A DNA stretch of 64,000 nucleotides from Scopulibacillus_A cellulosilyticus (GTDB lineage: Bacteria; Bacillota; Bacilli; Bacillales; Sporolactobacillaceae). The notes under the pieces are model-generated. The model worked only from the letters and a program-made list of their open reading frames with translations, was not told the origin of the DNA and searched no databases. The stretch lies in contig NZ_JBHTCO010000004.1 in assembly GCF_042665295.1 (NCBI RefSeq), positions 624,537 to 688,536 on the forward strand, written 5' to 3'. Each line of letters begins with the position of its first letter. The stretch's first letter is position 1. Shown piece by piece: positions 52,828-61,110 of the stretch. The position numbers and the translations under genes are program-made.

Positions 52828-53781
52828 GTGTCGGGAACCTATACATTTAAGCAAAAAGGCCAAATAAACGTGGTTTTGAGCCAGAAGAAGGAAAAAGAAA
52901 AAGATTTGCCTTTTACGGCTAATAAAGAAGAGCGGACGAAGCATCAGCCCCTCGAGCAAATGGAAGCTAAGCTAAACCGGCTGGTTGGTTTAGAAGAGGT
53001 TAAACGTACTGTCAGGGAAATTTACGCCTGGTTATATATTTGCCAAAAAAGAAAAGAACAGCATCTGAAGGTGGAAAATCATTCTTTGCACATGCTGTTT
53101 AAAGGAAGTCCAGGTACAGGAAAGACGACAGTCGCACGGCTGTTAGGCGAATTGTTCCGGGATATGGAAATTTTGCCCAAGGGCCATTTAATTGAAGCTG
53201 AACGGGCGGATCTCGTCGGCGAGTATATTGGCCAAACAGCCCAAAAAACAAGAGAATTGGTTAAAAAGGCACTAGGCGGTATTTTATTTATCGATGAGGC
53301 TTATTCACTGGGGCGCGGCGGTGAGAAGGATTTTGGAAAAGAAGCGATTGATACGTTAGTTAAACAAATGGAGGATAAAAAAGATCAATTTGTTCTCATT
53401 CTTGCAGGATATTCCAACGAAATGGAAGATTTTTTAAGCTTAAATCCCGGGCTCCCGTCCCGCTTTCCGCTGATCATCTCTTTTCCAAACTATACAGATT
53501 CCGAATTAATGACAATCTCAGAACAAATGATAGAAGAACGGGATTATAAATTAACGACTGAAGCAAGCCGGAAACTGGCCAGACACTTGAAGCAAAAGGT
53601 TTATGAAAGCGATCAAACATTCAGTAACGGACGGTATGTAAGAAACCTTATAGAGAAAATGATACGGCTGCAGGCAGTTAGATTATTAAGAGAAGGAAGC
53701 TATGATCGTGATTCTTTATTAACGCTTCGGGCCTGCGATCTTAATATTGAAGAAAAAGAGTTAAATAGACAATCATTTTAA
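52828..53781 (+). CDS. spoVK: Stage V sporulation protein K (AAA ATPase)
   Basis: A 317-residue AAA-type ATPase of the CbxX/CfxQ group. Walker A is FKGSPGTGKTTVARL and Walker B GGILFIDEAYSLGRGGEKDFGKEAIDTL; arginine-finger region LPSRFPLII. It is required for spore maturation. GTG 52828 follows GTGAGGTGA and gives MSGTYTFKQKGQINVVL, matching the family N-terminus. The open frame upstream to 52738 runs through the end of the kinase gene and its sequence is not conserved. Confidence 0.94.
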   Translation: MSGTYTFKQKGQINVVLSQKKEKEKDLPFTANKEERTKHQPLEQMEAKLNRLVGLEEVKRTVREIYAWLYICQKRKEQHLKVENHSLHMLFKGSPGTGKTTVARLLGELFRDMEILPKGHLIEAERADLVGEYIGQTAQKTRELVKKALGGILFIDEAYSLGRGGEKDFGKEAIDTLVKQMEDKKDQFVLILAGYSNEMEDFLSLNPGLPSRFPLIISFPNYTDSELMTISEQMIEERDYKLTTEASRKLARHLKQKVYESDQTFSNGRYVRNLIEKMIRLQAVRLLREGSYDRDSLLTLRACDLNIEEKELNRQSF

Positions 53782-53842
53782 TTTTAAATTAATGTTCAAA
53801 ATTCCCAGGAATTTTAACATCTAGTTCAAAGGCAGGTATGAC

Positions 53843-55087
53843 ATGGAACAAATTATATTAGTCGGTTGCCAATTGCCCGATTTAAGTGATGAAGCGTTTT
53901 CCTCCTCAATGGATGAATTAGCTTCATTAACGGATACAGCCAGCGGCAAAGTACTGGTAACTGTTACACAAAAAAGACAACGAATTGACGCTGCAACTTA
54001 TATAGGCAAAGGAAAAGTTGAAGAACTCAAAGCGCTTGAAGAAGATGTTGAAGCGGATACAATTATTTTTAATGATGAACTTTCACCAAGCCAACATTTA
54101 CAGTTAACCAAAATTTTAGATGCTAAAATCATTGACCGGACTCAACTGATTTTGGATATCTTTGCGATGAGGGCGAGATCAAGAGAAGGACAGCTGCAGG
54201 TTGAACTGGCTCAATTGCAATATATGTTACCAAGGTTAAGCGGGATAGGTACGTCCTTATCCCGTCTTGGGGGCGGCATCGGCACAAGGGGCCCCGGAGA
54301 AACCAAATTAGAAACAGATCGCCGTTATATCCGCAAACGAATTGATGATATTAAAAAACAATTAAATGTTATTGTTCATCATCGCGAGCGTTATAGGGAG
54401 CACCGCAAGAGCCAGCAGCAATTTCAAATGGCTTTAGTCGGTTATACAAATGCCGGCAAGTCGACATTATTTAATAGGTTAACGACAGCAGAATCTCTTG
54501 AAGAAAATAAGTTATTTGCGACATTAGACCCTTTAACGCGAAAATGTAAATTGCCAAACGGTTTCATCCCGCTGTTAACCGATACCGTTGGTTTTATACA
54601 GCACTTGCCGACCCAGCTTGTCGCGGCTTTCCGCTCAACACTCGAGGAAGTCAGCCAAGCTGATTTAATCATTCACGTCATTGACGTCTCTCATCCTGAT
54701 CATCGCCAGCATGAAGAGACTGTTGATAAATTACTACTGGAACTTGGCGCTTCCAGCATTCCACAGTTATTTATTTATAATAAAAAGGATTTATTAACGG
54801 AAAGCTTTATTCCGCCAAAAGACGCCTTGCTTGTGTCGGTTCTGGACGATAGTGATTTGGAAAAGATTCGTTCATCTATACAAGAAAAGATCACCCGGCA
54901 GATGATACCGTACCATACCGAGATCAATGCACAAAACGGAAAATTAATGTCAATGTTAAAGACACAAACAATCGTTATTGAAAATCGTTATAATGAAACA
55001 AATGATTGTTATGAATACAAAGGATATGTTTCAGAAAAATCCCCGTTACTTCATATTTTAACTGACAGGAAAAATACTAAGGAGTAA
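53843..55087 (+). CDS. hflX: GTPase HflX
   Basis: A 414-residue ribosome-associated GTPase that can split stalled ribosomes. The N-terminal HflX domain has the glycine-rich RLGGGIGTRGPGETKLETDRR, then the G domain with G1 GYTNAGKST, G3 DTVGFIQHLPT and G4 NKKD. It starts at ATG 53843 after AAAGGCAGG. A stretch before it (53797-53828, TGTTCAAAATTCCC and AACATCTAG) may be a worn copy of the interspersed repeat. ynbB follows 9 bases later. Confidence 0.95.
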   Translation: MEQIILVGCQLPDLSDEAFSSSMDELASLTDTASGKVLVTVTQKRQRIDAATYIGKGKVEELKALEEDVEADTIIFNDELSPSQHLQLTKILDAKIIDRTQLILDIFAMRARSREGQLQVELAQLQYMLPRLSGIGTSLSRLGGGIGTRGPGETKLETDRRYIRKRIDDIKKQLNVIVHHRERYREHRKSQQQFQMALVGYTNAGKSTLFNRLTTAESLEENKLFATLDPLTRKCKLPNGFIPLLTDTVGFIQHLPTQLVAAFRSTLEEVSQADLIIHVIDVSHPDHRQHEETVDKLLLELGASSIPQLFIYNKKDLLTESFIPPKDALLVSVLDDSDLEKIRSSIQEKITRQMIPYHTEINAQNGKLMSMLKTQTIVIENRYNETNDCYEYKGYVSEKSPLLHILTDRKNTKE

Positions 55088-55096
55088 AGATAGAAA

Positions 55097-56362
55097 ATGT
55101 ACGAACAACTAAAACATGGCATGAAATTACAAGAAGTGGTCATAGATATTGAGAAGCAAATTGCCCAGGTTTTTCAGGACATTGATCACATGATTGAAAA
55201 AAATCAATTTAAAGTATTAAAAAGCTTCCAAAAGCATCAAGTGACAGATGCTCACTTTCATGGCACGACAGGCTATGGATACGATGATTTTGGGAGAGAT
55301 ACCATCGAAGCGATATATGCGGATGTATTTGGGGCGGAAGCGGGATTGGTGCGACCCCAGTTAATATCCGGGACACATGCGATAACGACTGCCTTATTCG
55401 GCGTGCTTAGACCCGGAGATGAATTGATCTATATCACAGGAAAACCTTACGATACCCTTGAAGGTGTCATTGGACTAAATGACAGCGGTAACGGGTCCTT
55501 AAAGGATTTCCACATTAATACGAAAATTGTTCCCCTTAAAGATAACAAAATTGATATTGATAGTGTAGGACAAGCTATTAGTGCAAAAACAAAAATGATA
55601 GCCATTCAAAGATCATGCGGCTATGATAAACGCCCATCATTTTCGATCAACGAAATCGGCCAGGCTATCCAGCAAATTAAAGCCGATTTTCCAAATATCA
55701 TTGTATTTACAGATAATTGTTACGGGGAATTTACTGAAGACAGAGAACCAACTCAAGTTGGTGCTGACTTAATGGCGGGTTCTTTAATTAAAAATCCTGG
55801 CGGGGGGCTTGTTAAATCCGGAGGGTACATAGTAGGAAATCAAAACCTTGTTGATCAATGCGCTGAACGATTAACAGCACCAAGTCTTGGGAGAGAAGTC
55901 GGACCGACGGCAGGGCATTTATCTGATATGTATCAAGGTTTTTTTCTGGCTCCTCATGTAACAGGACAAGCTCTAAAAGGGGCTGTTTTCACCGCAGCAT
56001 TAATGGAAAGACTGGGGATGAAAACAACACCGTCTTGGCATGACAAAAGGACGGATCTTATTCAGTCTGTGACATTTGATGATCCGGAAACAATGGTCTT
56101 GTTTTGCCAGGAAATCCAAAAAGCTTCCCCGATTAACTCGCATGTCAAACCATATCCGAGCGAGATGCCTGGTTACGATAGTAAAGTCATTATGGCAGCG
56201 GGGACGTTTGTACAAGGTGCAAGTCTGGAGTTATCGGCAGACGGTCCGATACGGCCGCCATTTACAGCCTTCGTTCAAGGCGGACTGACATTTGCTCATG
56301 TTAAAGCAGCTGTCTTATCTGCGTTAGATGTATTAATGGATAAAAACCTTATACATGTTTAA
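55097..56362 (+). CDS. ynbB: PLP-dependent YnbB (aluminium-resistance / methionine gamma-lyase-like family)
   Basis: A 421-residue fold-type I PLP enzyme. The cofactor region reads KNPGGGLVKSGGYIVGN, and the family signatures HFHGTTGYGYDDFGRDT and LVRPQLISGTHAI are present. It lies between hflX and glnR as in other Bacillales. Family members are annotated as methionine gamma-lyase-like or aluminium resistance proteins; the true substrate is uncertain. It starts at ATG 55097, 9 bases after hflX. Confidence 0.9.
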   Translation: MYEQLKHGMKLQEVVIDIEKQIAQVFQDIDHMIEKNQFKVLKSFQKHQVTDAHFHGTTGYGYDDFGRDTIEAIYADVFGAEAGLVRPQLISGTHAITTALFGVLRPGDELIYITGKPYDTLEGVIGLNDSGNGSLKDFHINTKIVPLKDNKIDIDSVGQAISAKTKMIAIQRSCGYDKRPSFSINEIGQAIQQIKADFPNIIVFTDNCYGEFTEDREPTQVGADLMAGSLIKNPGGGLVKSGGYIVGNQNLVDQCAERLTAPSLGREVGPTAGHLSDMYQGFFLAPHVTGQALKGAVFTAALMERLGMKTTPSWHDKRTDLIQSVTFDDPETMVLFCQEIQKASPINSHVKPYPSEMPGYDSKVIMAAGTFVQGASLELSADGPIRPPFTAFVQGGLTFAHVKAAVLSALDVLMDKNLIHV

Positions 56363-56389
56363 AACTCGCTAAGACAGCGAGTTTTTTTA
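56362..56389 (+). terminator. Intrinsic terminator after ynbB
   Basis: The stem AAACTCGCT / AGCGAGTTT is followed by TTTT, closely related to the hairpins after mlpA and dapA. Confidence 0.88.
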
Positions 56390-56474
56390 TAAATTAAAAC
56401 CACCTGTGAAAATAGGTAGTTTTGATTAGCAATAGCTGAATCTTAAATTAACTAAATTTTTTATAAAAAAGTCA

Positions 56475-56524
56475 TGTAAGAAATCCTAACATCACTTGAC
56501 AGTTATAATATCATATAATAAACT
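56475..56524 (+). promoter_or_regulatory. GlnR operator and promoter of glnRA
   Basis: TGTAAGAAATCCTAACA (56475-56491) is a perfect match to the GlnR/TnrA site TGTNA-N7-TNACA. TTGACA (56496-56501) follows 4 bases later, with TAAACT 17 bases on. The placement just upstream of the -35 element fits nitrogen-controlled autorepression of glnRA. Confidence 0.85.
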
Positions 56525-56552
56525 AAAGAAGAGCGAAAGGGGGATATTTAAA

Positions 56553-56951
56553 ATGGATAAAGAAATTCGCCGTACAATGCCTGTTTTTCCAATGAGTATT
56601 GTACAAAAATTAACTGGTTTATCCGCCCGTCAAATTCGATATTATGAACAGCATCAACTCATTTATCCCGAAAGGACAGAAGGAAACCGGCGTATGTTTT
56701 CTTTTAATGATGTTGAAAGACTTTTGGAAATTAAATCTTTGTTAGATGAAGGTGTGAATTTGGCCGGGATCAAGCATGTTTTGAATATGAAGCCGCTCAC
56801 GGACGAGCATCCCTCTTCTAAGAATGAACAAACGAAAAAGGAATTATCTAATGCAGATGTCATGAAGTATTTGAAGGCTGAACTTATCGAAGCCGGTAAG
56901 TATGGCAAATCATCATTGATACAAGGGGAACTTTCACGCTTTTTCCATTAA
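56553..56951 (+). CDS. glnR: Nitrogen repressor GlnR (MerR family)
   Basis: A 132-residue regulator. The N-terminal winged helix reads SIVQKLTGLSARQIRYYEQHQLIYPERTEGNRRMFSFNDVERLLEI, and the C-terminal tail ends QGELSRFFH, the autoinhibitory end recognised by feedback-inhibited glutamine synthetase. ATG 56553 lies after AAAGGGGG. The in-frame extension to 56496 would read through the promoter. glnA follows. Confidence 0.96.
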   Translation: MDKEIRRTMPVFPMSIVQKLTGLSARQIRYYEQHQLIYPERTEGNRRMFSFNDVERLLEIKSLLDEGVNLAGIKHVLNMKPLTDEHPSSKNEQTKKELSNADVMKYLKAELIEAGKYGKSSLIQGELSRFFH

Positions 56952-56974
56952 GAACCCCTTTTGTATATAAAAAC

Positions 56975-57040
56975 TGTGTTCAAAAATCAGGATAGACAGG
57001 GTTAGGAATGTTTCCCGAAATTTTTGGGCATCTATTAAAA
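56975..57040. repeat. Worn copy of the interspersed repeat between glnR and glnA
   Basis: TGTTCAAAAATC (56977) begins it, and TTTCCCGAAATTTTTGGGCA (57011-57030) then TCTATTA end it, matching TTTCCCGGACTTTTTGAACATC of the pnp copy with a few changes. It separates glnR from the glnA ribosome site by about 25 bases. Confidence 0.6.
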
Positions 57041-57068
57041 TAAGACGGTTTGGGGAGGAACTTTTTAG

Positions 57069-58403
57069 ATGGGTAAATACACACGCAATGACATTATGAA
57101 AATGGCCGAAGAGGAAAATGTACGTTTTATTCGTTTGCAATTTACAGATTTGTTAGGAATCATTAAAAACGTTGAAATTCCTGTAGACCAATTGACTAAG
57201 GCTTTGGATAATAAAATGATGTTTGACGGATCATCAATTGAAGGTTTTGTACGAATCGAAGAATCCGATATGTATTTATACCCTGATCTTGATACATGGG
57301 TAGTTTTTCCGTGGACATCAGAGAAAGGCAAAGTTGCCCGCCTGATTTGTGATATTTACAATCCGGATGGCACACCATTTGAAGGCGATCCTCGTTACAT
57401 CCTTAAGCGCCAGCTTAAAGAAATGAAGGAGCTTGGCTTTAGTCATTTTAACATCGGCCCGGAACCTGAATTTTTCCTATTTAAAATGGATGAAAAAGGC
57501 GAACCGACGCTTGAACTTAATGATAAAGGCGGCTACTTCGACTTGGCTCCTACCGATTTAGGTGAAAACTGCCGCCGCGATATCGTTCTTGAGCTTGAAG
57601 ACATGGGATTTGAAATTGAAGCTTCTCACCATGAAGTGGCTCCTGGACAACATGAAATTGATTTTAAATACGCTGACGCTGTAGCAACATGCGATAACAT
57701 TCAAACCTTTAAATTAGTTGTTAAGACTATTGCACGTAAGCACGGTCTTCATGCTACTTTCATGCCAAAACCGTTATTTGGCGTTAATGGATCAGGTATG
57801 CATGCTAACATGTCATTATTTAAAGGCAAAGAAAACGCGTTTTATGATGAGTCAGCTGAAAATGGCTTAAGTGAAACTGCTTTGCAATTTTTATCAGGTA
57901 TTACTAAGCATGCACGTGCATTTACTGCACTGACTAACCCGACAGTGAATTCATATAAACGTCTGGTACCAGGATATGAAGCGCCGTGCTATGTCGCATG
58001 GTCACTAAGAAACAGAAGTCCGCTAATCCGTATTCCGGCTTCCCGCGGTATCAGTACAAGAATTGAAGTAAGAAGCGCAGACCCTTCAGCTAACCCGTAC
58101 CTTGCAATGGCTGCCATGCTTGCTTCAGGATTAGACGGTATTAAAAACAGTTTAACGCCGCCGGCTCCAATTGACAGAAACATTTATGTCATGGATAAAG
58201 AAGAACGCGAAAAAGAAGGTATTCACGATCTTCCTGCAACATTAAAAGAAGCCCTTGACGTTATGGTCAAAGATGAAGTCATTACCAGTGCGTTAGGCGA
58301 ACACGCGCTTGTTCACTTTATCGAAGCCAAAGAAATTGAATGGGATATGTTCCGTACTCAAGTCCATCCTTGGGAACGCGATCAATATATGAGCACATAT
58401 TAA
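57069..58403 (+). CDS. glnA: Glutamine synthetase, type I
   Basis: A 444-residue GSI-alpha-type enzyme that makes glutamine from glutamate and ammonia; the feedback-inhibited form controls GlnR and TnrA. Visible motifs: MFDGSSIEGF near residue 55, GPEPEFFLF, NGSGMHANMS, and NRSPLIRIPASRG. The adenylylation segment of GSI-beta enzymes is absent, as expected for Bacillus. It starts at ATG 57069 after GGGGAGG. Confidence 0.98.
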   Translation: MGKYTRNDIMKMAEEENVRFIRLQFTDLLGIIKNVEIPVDQLTKALDNKMMFDGSSIEGFVRIEESDMYLYPDLDTWVVFPWTSEKGKVARLICDIYNPDGTPFEGDPRYILKRQLKEMKELGFSHFNIGPEPEFFLFKMDEKGEPTLELNDKGGYFDLAPTDLGENCRRDIVLELEDMGFEIEASHHEVAPGQHEIDFKYADAVATCDNIQTFKLVVKTIARKHGLHATFMPKPLFGVNGSGMHANMSLFKGKENAFYDESAENGLSETALQFLSGITKHARAFTALTNPTVNSYKRLVPGYEAPCYVAWSLRNRSPLIRIPASRGISTRIEVRSADPSANPYLAMAAMLASGLDGIKNSLTPPAPIDRNIYVMDKEEREKEGIHDLPATLKEALDVMVKDEVITSALGEHALVHFIEAKEIEWDMFRTQVHPWERDQYMSTY

Positions 58404-58410
58404 TAGGTGA

Positions 58411-58446
58411 ACCCCTTGATACCAGTGGTGTTGAGGGGTTTTCTTA
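58411..58446 (+). terminator. Intrinsic terminator after glnA
   Basis: The stem AACCCCT / AGGGGTT with a 17-base loop that pairs partly is followed by TTCTTATTT. Confidence 0.78.
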
Positions 58447-58879
58447 TTTGGTCGTTAAAAATAATTTTAAACTGCTTAGTAAAATGACCAAAATATGACC
58501 AAATAAATTATAAAAAAATAATACATTTATTCTAATGAAGAAATTTAATGTTAAAGCTGAATTAAAATGCCCAAAAGTTGACGGTATTGCCTGTCAAAGG
58601 ATTGACGGATATAATGACAGAAAACATATGCTTTATAGTTTGAGGGACGACTCTGGTACTTTGTGGGAACTGCACCAGAGTCGTCCTTTTTCCTTTCTTC
58701 GGACCTCAATGGTTTTATATATGAAAATATGTTCGGTTTATACTGAGGTGCAAACTAATGTTCGTTAAAGTTCTACGTTGTTAAAGTAGAAATAATTGTA
58801 GAAGGAGAAACAAATAGATAAAGCGAATTCAAGAAAAAGTAATTGAAGTTAGTACTTTTCTAGGAGGTGCACTCAGAAG
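58447..58879. other. Region between glnA terminator and MFS gene
   Basis: About 430 bases. It contains two ATGACCAAA copies near 58484-58502, the candidate small RNA with promoter and terminator (58587-58700), and AT-rich DNA leading to the MFS ribosome site. The 77-codon frame at 58535-58768 has no ribosome site and crosses the terminator hairpin, so I do not call it a gene. Confidence 0.5.
58587..58700 (+). ncRNA. Candidate small RNA with own promoter and terminator
   Basis: TTGCCT (58587-58592), 17 bases and TATAAT (58610-58615) form a good promoter. About 30 bases after it comes a hairpin with a perfect 12-base stem GGACGACTCTGG / CCAGAGTCGTCC (58646-58657 and 58676-58687), followed by TTTTTCCTTT. 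The transcript would be about 75 bases with no sensible reading frame. TTGACGG occurs at 58578 and 58602, and TGTCAA between them, so the promoter may carry an operator. It could instead be a remnant terminator. Confidence 0.4.
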
Positions 58880-60107
58880 ATGGTGAAATCTCTATTGAAA
58901 ATAGGAGCACTCTCTAGTCCTCAGTTTCGATGGTTTTACATTGGGCGTACCATTTCTTTATTTGGCAGTTCCATGACACCTGTGGCACTCGCATTTGCAG
59001 TACTTCAGGTTCGACACGGTCAGCATCTGTTAGGATACATTCTTGCTGCACAAATTTTACCTAACATTCTGATGTTACTTATTGGTGGCAGCATTGCAGA
59101 TCGTTACCGTCGTGACAGGCTGATCTTCCTTAGTAACCTTGGTTCTGGAGTAACCCAGACAGGAATTGCCATTATCATCCTTACTGAGGCGAATCCGTAT
59201 TGGATATTCCCATTAGCAATTTCTAACGGTATTTTGGAAGCCTTTACTTCCCCAGCTATGCGAGGTATTGTTCCAGAGATAGTTAATAGGAAGGATATTA
59301 AGCATGCTAATTCTCTACTTAGCACATCTCGCAGTACTTCAAAGATCATTGGACCAATAGTTTCGGGAATTTTTGCCGCAACGCTCGGAGGGGGCTGGGG
59401 AATTGCGATAGATGCGGCAAGTTTTTTTATCGCCTGTGTTTGCATGATCCCGGTCCGTATCCCCGCCCATCCTAATGTTAAAGATAATTCTCTGCTTCAA
59501 CAGATGCGCGAGGGGTGGTCATACTTTCGACGTCATCGGTGGATTTGCATTCGCCTTGATGAACCCAGTCCAGATGGGAGTTTGGCAAGTGCTTGGCCCA
59601 ATCATTGCAAAACAATCTTTTGGTTCTGCTGGCTGGGGGTTAACACTGAGCATGAGAGCAGTAGGTCTATTAATAGCAAGCTTATTAATGTTCAGAATCC
59701 AATTACGGCGTCCACTGCGCGAATCAATGTTTGCCACAGCTATAGTTGGAATACCTATGATCATTCTTGGTCAGGGTTTTCCTTTGCCTGTCCTATTACT
59801 TGTCACTGCATTGGCCGGAATTGGATCTAGCATATCTGGCATAACGTGGGATACATCATTACAGCAAGCCATTCCAAAAAATATGCTCTCTCGTGTATGT
59901 GCCTTCGATGACTTTGGCTCTTTTGCCACCATCCCTATAGGTATGATACTTGCTGTTCCCCTGGCTAACATTTTCGGCTACAACACAGTGGCTACAGTTG
60001 GAGGTATTATTTTTATCGTAATTGCACTTCTTCCTTTATCAGAAAGAACGGTCCGTCAAATGACAACCGAAGACATTCAAGCTAAAGCAGAGACAGAAAC
60101 TTTTTAA
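58880..60107 (+). pseudogene. MFS transporter, frameshifted
   Basis: The first frame (58880-about 59545) gives an N-terminal MFS half: FRWFYIGRTISLFGSSMTPVALAFAVLQV, then GGSIADRYRRDRLIFLSNLG. Then the reading continues in another frame (about 59545-60107): GGFAFALMNPVQMGVWQVLGPI to the end TTEDIQAKAETETF. Joined, they make about 409 residues with about 12 helices, a normal drug-exporter-like MFS protein. One base lost or gained near 59540 breaks it; a sequencing error is possible. The start ATG 58880 follows AGGAGGTG. A decayed relative lies at 43790. Confidence 0.82.
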
Positions 60108-60313
60108 TGCAGTTTCAAACCAATTAAGAGATCAATAACAGATAAATGGAATGAGTTTTTAATATTTTGGCTAGAAGGATATTCATTTTGAAAAATAGAA
60201 CTACTTCTTTATACAACTTTACAGGTAATGTTGCAGATTTTTAACGACAAAAATCAATTTTTGAAGTATTCCCATTAAATCTTAGTTTTTATAGAAAGAA
60301 GGTTGGCTTCTGA

Positions 60314-60619
60314 GTGAATATACAAAAATTCCAACAATATGTTTTAGAATTCAGCAGGGAAAAAGGATTTGAAAATATTCCAATTGAAACCAGGGTTATG
60401 TTTTTAATGAGTGAAGTTGGGGAATTAACTGATGAAATATTAAAGTTAAAAACAAATGATAACGGTACCAAACAAAAAGACATTAAAAGGGACATTGGTT
60501 TAGAAATGTTTGATGTCATTTGGAATATTTTTGATTTAGCTAATAAATTGGATATAAGCTTAGATGCAGCTTTTATCGATAAAATAAATATAAATAAAAA
60601 CAGAGAATGGGTTAAATAG
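60314..60619 (+). CDS. MazG-like nucleotide pyrophosphohydrolase-fold protein
   Basis: A 101-residue protein. The MazG metal motif is visible as SEVGELTDEIL and, after about 25 residues, GLEMFDVIWNIFDLA, giving the ExxE...ExxD ligands. Such proteins hydrolyse nucleoside triphosphates or unusual nucleotides. It starts with GTG 60314 after AGAAGG, with somewhat wide spacing. The VOC gene at 60632 follows 12 bases later, so they are probably co-transcribed. Confidence 0.72.
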   Translation: MNIQKFQQYVLEFSREKGFENIPIETRVMFLMSEVGELTDEILKLKTNDNGTKQKDIKRDIGLEMFDVIWNIFDLANKLDISLDAAFIDKININKNREWVK

Positions 60620-60631
60620 GAGGGCATTAGG

Positions 60632-61027
60632 TTGCCAAAAGGTCTGATTCATCATATTGAAATATATGTATCAAGTTTAAAAAATACAGTTGAATTTTGG
60701 AGTTGGTTCTTAGAGGATTTAGGTTACAGCGTTTTTCAAAAGTGGGAAAACGGGCAAAGTTGGAAGTTAAATGAAACGTATATTGTTTTTGTTCAAGCAG
60801 AAGAAAAATTTCTTGATGTTCCGTATCATAGATGTCGTGTTGGCTTAAATCATTTGGCATTTCATGCTCCCTCTAAACAGCACGTTGATGAAATAACTTC
60901 TAAGTTAAAAGCTAAAGGGATTAATATTCTTTATACAGATAAGCACCCATTTGCAGGAGGAAAAGGACATTATGCTGTTTATTTTGAAGATCCTGATAGA
61001 ATCAAAGTGGAATTAGTAGCACCTTAA
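60632..61027 (+). CDS. VOC family (glyoxalase/bleomycin-resistance fold) protein
   Basis: A 131-residue protein with the VOC layout: HHIEIYVSSLKNTVEFWSWFLEDLGY at the N-terminus, GLNHLAFHAPS in the middle, and HYAVYFEDPDRIKVELVAP at the end, supplying His and Glu metal ligands. TTG 60632 lies 7 bases after AGGAGGG. Substrate unknown; members include lyases, dioxygenases and drug-binding proteins. Confidence 0.8.
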   Translation: MPKGLIHHIEIYVSSLKNTVEFWSWFLEDLGYSVFQKWENGQSWKLNETYIVFVQAEEKFLDVPYHRCRVGLNHLAFHAPSKQHVDEITSKLKAKGINILYTDKHPFAGGKGHYAVYFEDPDRIKVELVAP

Positions 61028-61046
61028 TTTTTTTAAGAAATAATAA

Positions 61047-61087
61047 AACTGATCCCCCCTTTAATAAAGGTGATCAGTTTTTATTTC
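61047..61087. terminator. Bidirectional terminator between VOC and esterase genes
   Basis: The stem AAACTGATC / GATCAGTTT with T runs on the + strand side and A runs on the other lies between convergent genes. Confidence 0.75.
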
Positions 61088-61110
61088 TAGAACAAATTTA
61101 TAAAATCTAC

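Noticed and set aside
58535..58768. 77-codon frame after glnA
   Set aside because: It has no ribosome site and crosses a terminator hairpin.
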